Shown: one piece after another, positions 5,035 through 6,663 of the stretch
How the letters are laid out: each line of letters starts with the position of its first letter
How positions within the stretch are numbered: the stretch's first letter is position 1
Origin: an uncultured Collinsella sp.
Lineage (GTDB): Bacteria > Actinomycetota > Coriobacteriia > Coriobacteriales > Coriobacteriaceae
Assembly (NCBI GenBank): GCA_900752425.1
Contig: CAADVE010000111.1
Coordinates: forward strand, 1-6,663
Direction of reading: 5' to 3'
DNA: 6,663 nt
Notes under the pieces: generated by a model
Told to the model about the DNA's origin: nothing
Database searches by the model: none
The model's input: the letters and a program-made list of their open reading frames with translations, nothing else
Position numbers and translations under genes: made by a program

Positions 5035-5188
5035 GGGATGCCGCCCGCTCAACCAGCGCCGCCAAGTGCCCATCGGTGCCAGCACGCCAAAGCCCCGCAA
5101 TCGCCAGCACGATCGATAACAGCGCCACCGTGACGATGGCGTATTCGACCGTCGCCTGGGCAGATTCCTCGCGCAGGACGTCATGCAT
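4970..5188 (-). CDS. Small Flp-like pilin or pseudopilin
   Basis: This 72-residue protein has REESAQATVEYAIV (6-19), nearly the same as the Flp pilin's REESAQGTTEYAIL. The hydrophobic helix reaches residue 34 and a 38-residue tail follows. Predicted cleavage is Ala10/Gln11 with Glu15 at +5, leaving a mature peptide of about 62 residues. That is longer than typical Flp and much shorter than TadE, so it is probably a minor pilin or second pilin subunit. The start at 5188 has a strong GGAGGGG at 5202-5196, one of the best ribosome binding sites in the window. It begins one base after the stop of the preceding gene, and its 3' end overlaps tadE. Confidence 0.78.
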   Translation of the reverse strand: MHDVLREESAQATVEYAIVTVALLSIVLAIAGLWRAGTDGHLAALVERAASHGVASTSVIDAAAGAKDIALY

Positions 5189-5189
5189 T

Positions 5190-5753
5190 TCACGACCCCT
5201 CCTTTGAGCTTATTGTTTGCGGGGCCAGGCGCACCGCGCGCAGACGACACGAAGCATCGCCAGTATCCGCGGCAACCGTCACCATATCGACCCAGCCGCG
5301 CCCATCGCGCACAATGGCGCCCCATACGTTACCCTTAATATCGAGATAGCCGCTCAGGGCGAGCTGGGCCGTTGGCACCTCGCGGTAGGCGCGTAACATA
5401 TCCGCCGCTGCCTCGGTCATCGGTCGGTCCTCGGACCATGCAAGCCGGACCGCAATCGCGTTGTCCTCAGGCGAATCCGTCGCAGTGCCAGACCGCTTGT
5501 CGAGCGTCCGCAGAAAGGTTTGCGCCGTGGCAGCGACATCCGAATCGTCCGCATCTCGCATCTCATCTTTTTGGGACGCCACCGCCGAATCTGAGCCCGA
5601 ATCGAAGGCGGCCCCAGGACGCTGCTGCCGCGCGGCGTTAAGCCCCCAAAGCACCGCCGCTATCGCCACGGTCAGGCAAGCAAACACCAGCAGCACCCCG
5701 ATGGGGCGCTCGCCCTCTACAGGCTGTTGATGCCCTCGCTGATAGCGTTCCAT
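5190..5753 (-). CDS. Tad-operon membrane-anchored protein of unknown function
   Basis: I do not recognise this 187-residue protein. It has a short hydrophilic start and one membrane helix (18-40, IGVLLVFACLTVAIAAVLWG). An Ala/Ser/Asp-rich linker (45-75) follows, then a mixed alpha/beta domain (75-180) with YLDIKGNVWGAIVRDGRGW (136-154). It has one cysteine in the membrane helix and one at 169. The layout suggests an N-in, C-out anchored protein facing the envelope. The helix-then-sheet order loosely suggests an NTF2-like fold, but I cannot support that. The ATG at 5753 lies inside the flp gene (37-bp overlap, different frame), with AAGG 10 bases upstream. No later start keeps the membrane helix. 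Its stop is one base from the next pilin gene, so it belongs to the operon. Confidence 0.7.
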   Translation of the reverse strand: MERYQRGHQQPVEGERPIGVLLVFACLTVAIAAVLWGLNAARQQRPGAAFDSGSDSAVASQKDEMRDADDSDVAATAQTFLRTLDKRSGTATDSPEDNAIAVRLAWSEDRPMTEAAADMLRAYREVPTAQLALSGYLDIKGNVWGAIVRDGRGWVDMVTVAADTGDASCRLRAVRLAPQTISSKEGS

Positions 5754-5950
5754 AGATCTTGGACCTTGCCTTTAAATGCAACGATGGCAATAATCGCGAT
5801 CACCACAAGCACGCCCACCAAAATGGCGTACTCGGTGGTACCCTGCGCGCTCTCCTCCCGCAACAGCTCCTTGGCATGCTGGCGAGCGCGGATCGCCCGG
5901 CAAAAAGCCCAGTTCCAAGCCTTGTCAGCAACTTCGACCATCGTGTTCAT
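5717..5950 (-). CDS. flp: Flp major pilin prepilin
   Basis: This 77-residue precursor has the Flp layout: a hydrophilic leader, REESAQGTTEYAIL (31-44), a strongly hydrophobic helix (42-59), and a short tail ending in NAISEGINSL. The Tad prepilin peptidase would cut Ala35/Gln36, placing Glu40 at +5 and Tyr41 at +6, the Flp signature. The mature pilin would have 42 residues. The leader of 35 residues is long for this family. Position -1 is Ala rather than the more usual Gly. The start at 5950 is set by GGAGG at 5960-5956, five bases upstream. There is no room for a promoter after tadC (10-bp gap), so it relies on operon transcription from upstream or on translation strength for its high level. 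Confidence 0.92.
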   Translation of the reverse strand: MNTMVEVADKAWNWAFCRAIRARQHAKELLREESAQGTTEYAILVGVLVVIAIIAIVAFKGKVQDLWNAISEGINSL

Positions 5951-5960
5951 GTATTCCTCC

Positions 5961-6602
5961 CTACATCATCCCGCCTGCTCCCAGCAGCGGGCCCAATATG
6001 GACAGAAGCAACGCCGGCAAGATGAGCGTGCCGGTGGGAATCAGCAGCTTGACGGGCGCACGCTCAATCTCGCGCTCGACCGCGGCGCGATGAGCCGCAC
6101 GGATCTCGCGACTTTGAGCGGCCAGCGTCTCGGCAAGTGGAGCACCCCGGGCGAGCGCCTGTCCCGCCGTAATGGCAAAGGTCTCGAGCGCTCGCACGTC
6201 CAGGTCGCGCGCGGCGGCCAATAACTCGTCCTCACGCGTGCCCACACCCACCTGCCACGCCATGCAGGCCCGCTCAAGGCGAAGAGCCAGCACTGACCGG
6301 CGGTTGGCGCAGAAAATCTCAAGCGCCGCATCAAACGAAAGGCCGGCCGAAAGACCCAAGCGCACAACATCGATCATCTCGGACACTTCGCCGAGCGACA
6401 CTCGCGCCGGGCCGCCTGCTCCAACCGCGCCCTTCACTCGCGCGGTCAGGGCATCGACCACCGAGCGACCCGCGGCAGCGACCAGCACCGCCTCGCGCTT
6501 GCAGGCCCCTGCGATCTTGCGTGCATCCGCCCGATCCAAACCCGTCGCGACAAATACACTCAGGGCGCACAGGCAAGCCGCAACTGCAACCGGGGCGCTC
6601 AC
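5961..6602 (-). CDS. tadC: TadC, inner-membrane platform protein
   Basis: This 213-residue protein carries a type II secretion F (T2SSF/GspF) domain at about 74-205. SEMIDVVRLGLSAGLSFDAAL (74-94) and the FAITAGQALARGAPLAETL segment (142-160) match the TadB/TadC helical bundle. A hydrophobic N-terminal helix (3-20) and a C-terminal pair of hydrophobic stretches (185-208) place it in the inner membrane. With TadB it forms the platform that couples the TadA ATPase to pilin assembly. It is shorter than the roughly 300 residues common for TadC, mainly in the N-terminal part. It starts with GTG at 6602, overlapping the tadB stop in GTGA, with GGAG just upstream. Its stop lies against the flp ribosome binding site. 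Confidence 0.88.
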   Translation of the reverse strand: MSAPVAVAACLCALSVFVATGLDRADARKIAGACKREAVLVAAAGRSVVDALTARVKGAVGAGGPARVSLGEVSEMIDVVRLGLSAGLSFDAALEIFCANRRSVLALRLERACMAWQVGVGTREDELLAAARDLDVRALETFAITAGQALARGAPLAETLAAQSREIRAAHRAAVEREIERAPVKLLIPTGTLILPALLLSILGPLLGAGGMM

Positions 6603-6663
6603 AGCTCCACCCTCATAATGCGCCGGATAACCACCAGGGCGACGGCGTTGAGGGCAAGACCCA
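6599..6663 (-). CDS. tadB: TadB C-terminus (gene runs off right edge)
   Basis: The last 20 codons read GLALNAVALVVIRRIMRVEL and a TGA at 6601-6599. The hydrophobic segment followed by RRIM and a short charged end is typical for the C-terminal helix of TadB. The stop overlaps the tadC start by 4 bp, the usual tadB-tadC arrangement. The identification depends largely on that context, since the domain itself is outside the window. Confidence 0.72.
   Translation of the reverse strand, partial: GLALNAVALVVIRRIMRVEL

Noticed and set aside
5035..5325. Upstream extension of the first TadE-like gene to 5325
   Set aside because: The extension overlaps two other well-supported genes and encodes Arg/Trp/Cys-rich sequence typical of an off-frame translation.
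5717..5753. Frameshift fusing flp with the following gene
   Set aside because: Flp ends at a normal length with a typical tail, and the next gene has its own ATG, ribosome binding site and membrane helix. An ordinary overlap explains it; I see no slippery heptamer.

Overview
The window is GC-rich and tightly packed, with every convincing gene on the minus strand, so it reads best from right to left. The gene content, a compact Tad/Flp pilus operon followed by a DUF192 gene, a toxin-antitoxin pair and tRNA-Phe, suggests an actinobacterium. The style resembles Collinsella or another Coriobacteriia member; that placement rests on my memory of such loci, not on a search.

Right to centre (6663 to 1541) is the distal part of a Tad (tight adherence) pilus operon. 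It holds the 3' end of tadB, then tadC, a flp pilin gene, an unrecognised single-membrane-span protein, a second short pilin-like gene, a tadE-like gene, a large tadG-like gene, a second tadE-like gene, and a DUF192 gene. Most junctions are overlaps or gaps of a few bases, so the genes are probably co-transcribed and translationally coupled. TadB and TadC form the inner-membrane platform. Flp is the major pilin, and the three other proteins with a pilin-type N-terminus are likely minor pilins. The TadG-like protein is probably the large surface or tip component. The tadA, tadZ and cpaB-type genes would lie beyond the right edge.

Next (1541 to 931) is a two-gene toxin-antitoxin operon with its own candidate promoter: a small BrnT/RelE-like toxin first, then an antitoxin with a C-terminal ribbon-helix-helix. 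A tRNA-Phe(GAA) gene follows, with a strong promoter (840-867) and an intrinsic terminator (691-721).

The left part (1 to about 735) holds the most unusual DNA. The 3' end of tRNA-Phe plus its terminator is duplicated 185 bp away (505-567 against 690-752, 62 of 63 bases identical). The two copies are separated by a GC-rich block of three consecutive perfect-stem hairpins. Directly beside this lie four tandem imperfect palindromes with a 61-62 bp period (262-492). The window ends at the left with the first 24 codons of a GH5-type beta-glucanase, preceded by two dyad symmetries that look regulatory.

Most interesting for follow-up are the tRNA-3'-end duplication with its hairpin block, the phased palindrome array, the AQ-type prepilin processing motif shared by four proteins, and the cysteine-containing, GC-poor central module of the TadG-like protein.
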